Part shown: positions 7,075-7,535 of the stretch, piece after piece
Position numbering within the stretch: position 1 is the first letter of the stretch
Layout: the number at the start of each line of letters is the position of its first letter
NCBI GenBank assembly: GCA_016197345.1
Contig: JACPVY010000145.1
Span: 1-7,535, forward strand
DNA from: Burkholderiales bacterium
Lineage (GTDB): Bacteria; Pseudomonadota; Gammaproteobacteria; Burkholderiales; Burkholderiaceae_D
Direction: 5' to 3'
Length of the DNA stretch: 7,535 bases
The notes under the pieces: generated by a model
Told to the model about the DNA's origin: nothing
Database searches by the model: none
Seen by the model: only the letters and a program-made list of their open reading frames with translations
Position numbers and translations under genes: made by a program

Positions 7075-7097
7075 GGGTCAGGCCTTACATTTTACAT
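7074..7097 (-). repeat. Tail motif of the REP-associated transposase element
   Basis: On the plus strand this reads GGGGTCAGGCC, then TTACATTTTACAT; the latter is a near-direct repeat of TTACAT. It lies 5 nt past the transposase stop codon. I recall closely similar GGGGTCAGG...TTACATTTT-like strings beside genes of this transposase family in many Proteobacteria, so it is probably the conserved end of the element. That is recollection, not something provable from one copy. Confidence 0.55.
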
Positions 7098-7102
7098 CTT
7101 AG

Positions 7103-7535
7103 TCAATTTTCTCCAAGGCGACCTTCAAATCGCTTCACCGCACGACTCACCGTGGCATAACTCACACCAAAATACTTACCAACTTGCTCAAGCGTATAGT
7201 GCCCACTCAAATAGGCTAGTGCCATGCATTCATCTCGCGTTTTTCCTAGATTGGCAAAAAAATCCAAGGGCTTGATGGCCTCTTGTTTTTGCTTTTTGGG
7301 GATATCTTTGAGGGATTGCTGTGGCCTGAGTTTGCTTTGCATTTCGGCCACAAATTGCTCATTCCCTAGGTATATTTGATTTTTCAGGTCTGCCCAAATT
7401 GCCTTAGTCCCGGCACCTTGTTGGACAAAATGATTAAAGCGATTTTGCGCGATATTCTTTGATTCCGCAAATTGGCTTAGCACCCAATCCGTCACCAAGC
7501 ATGGCGCACTTTCCGCTAGCCCGGCGGTTGCTCTA
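7103..7535 (-). CDS. REP-associated (IS200/RAYT-like) transposase, C-terminal part, truncated by the window edge
   Basis: The reading frame is open from the window edge to a TGA at 7105-7103, giving 143 residues. The visible fragment begins RATAGLAESAPC and continues VTDWVLSQFAESK, then NRFNHFVQQGAG, IWADLKNQIYLGNEQFV. This is the usual C-terminal region of Y1/HUH single-strand transposases that mobilise REP-type palindromes, which nick DNA with one tyrosine. The catalytic HUH and tyrosine motifs lie off the window, so activity cannot be judged. The end carries a clear helix-turn-helix, YTLEQVGKYFGVSYATVSRA, at about 7198-7139, resembling the DnaA C-terminal DNA-binding type. No stop or frameshift is seen in the visible part. 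The internal TTG (7498) and ATG codons are not true starts, because family-like sequence continues upstream. It converges on the kinase gene with 42 nt between their stops. Confidence 0.85.
   Translation of the reverse strand, partial: RATAGLAESAPCLVTDWVLSQFAESKNIAQNRFNHFVQQGAGTKAIWADLKNQIYLGNEQFVAEMQSKLRPQQSLKDIPKKQKQEAIKPLDFFANLGKTRDECMALAYLSGHYTLEQVGKYFGVSYATVSRAVKRFEGRLGEN

Noticed and set aside
7021..7275. 84-codon plus-strand frame at the kinase 3' end
   Set aside because: It starts inside the kinase in another frame and runs antisense through the transposase helix-turn-helix; no independent support.
7103..7498. Taking the transposase as a complete 131-residue gene starting at the TTG at 7498
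   Set aside because: The frame stays open to the window edge, and the upstream residues (RATAGLAESAPC) match the family's sequence, so the gene is truncated by the window.
1..7535. CRISPR arrays, tRNA or rRNA genes, prophage or defence systems
   Set aside because: No regularly spaced direct repeats, cloverleaf-like segments, rRNA signatures or relevant protein families were seen on either strand.

Overview
The window looks like chromosomal DNA of a betaproteobacterium, most probably Burkholderiales and close to Oxalobacteraceae (Undibacterium/Janthinobacterium-like). The evidence is the housekeeping order rhodanese-like gene, grxC, secB, small SH3 protein, gpsA, the style of the proteins, and a sensor kinase of a type I associate with Betaproteobacteria. 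Base composition is near balanced to moderately GC-rich, with short AT-rich intergenic patches. This assignment is by recognition only; no search was run.

Layout. Positions 1-51 hold the last codons of an upstream gene, probably rhodanese-like, followed by a perfect 12-bp inverted repeat. grxC (191-454) encodes a CPYC glutaredoxin, and secB (650-1117) encodes the export chaperone, closed by a strong hairpin at 1140-1169. An exported SH3-domain protein (1206-1670) is followed 43 nt later by gpsA (1714-2742), glycerol-3-phosphate dehydrogenase, and the two probably form one operon. A 393-nt gap (2743-3136) contains a folded repeat of the GTAGGGTGCG type, an AT-rich promoter-like patch and a small hairpin. 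A single 1307-residue membrane sensor histidine kinase fills 3137-7060. Convergent with it, and starting to overlap the window edge, is the C-terminal part of a REP-associated (IS200/RAYT-like) transposase (7103-7535, minus strand). Its 3' end abuts a conserved-looking tail motif at 7074-7097 and an 8-bp tandem duplication that includes the kinase stop codon.

How the genes work together. The first half is envelope, redox and export housekeeping: glutaredoxin, Sec chaperone, an exported SH3 protein and phospholipid precursor synthesis. The second half looks like accessory DNA placed after gpsA. It is a kinase with a predicted 14-blade (7+7) periplasmic propeller sensor, Y_Y_Y domain, one membrane helix, GAF, HisKA and HATPase, with no response regulator visible in the window, bounded by repeat-type elements on both sides. 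I see no CRISPR array, tRNA, rRNA or defence system. The most noteworthy items are the architecture and setting of the kinase, its in-frame DNA repeats, the transposase 3' junction, and the unexpectedly frequent CTAG tetranucleotide.
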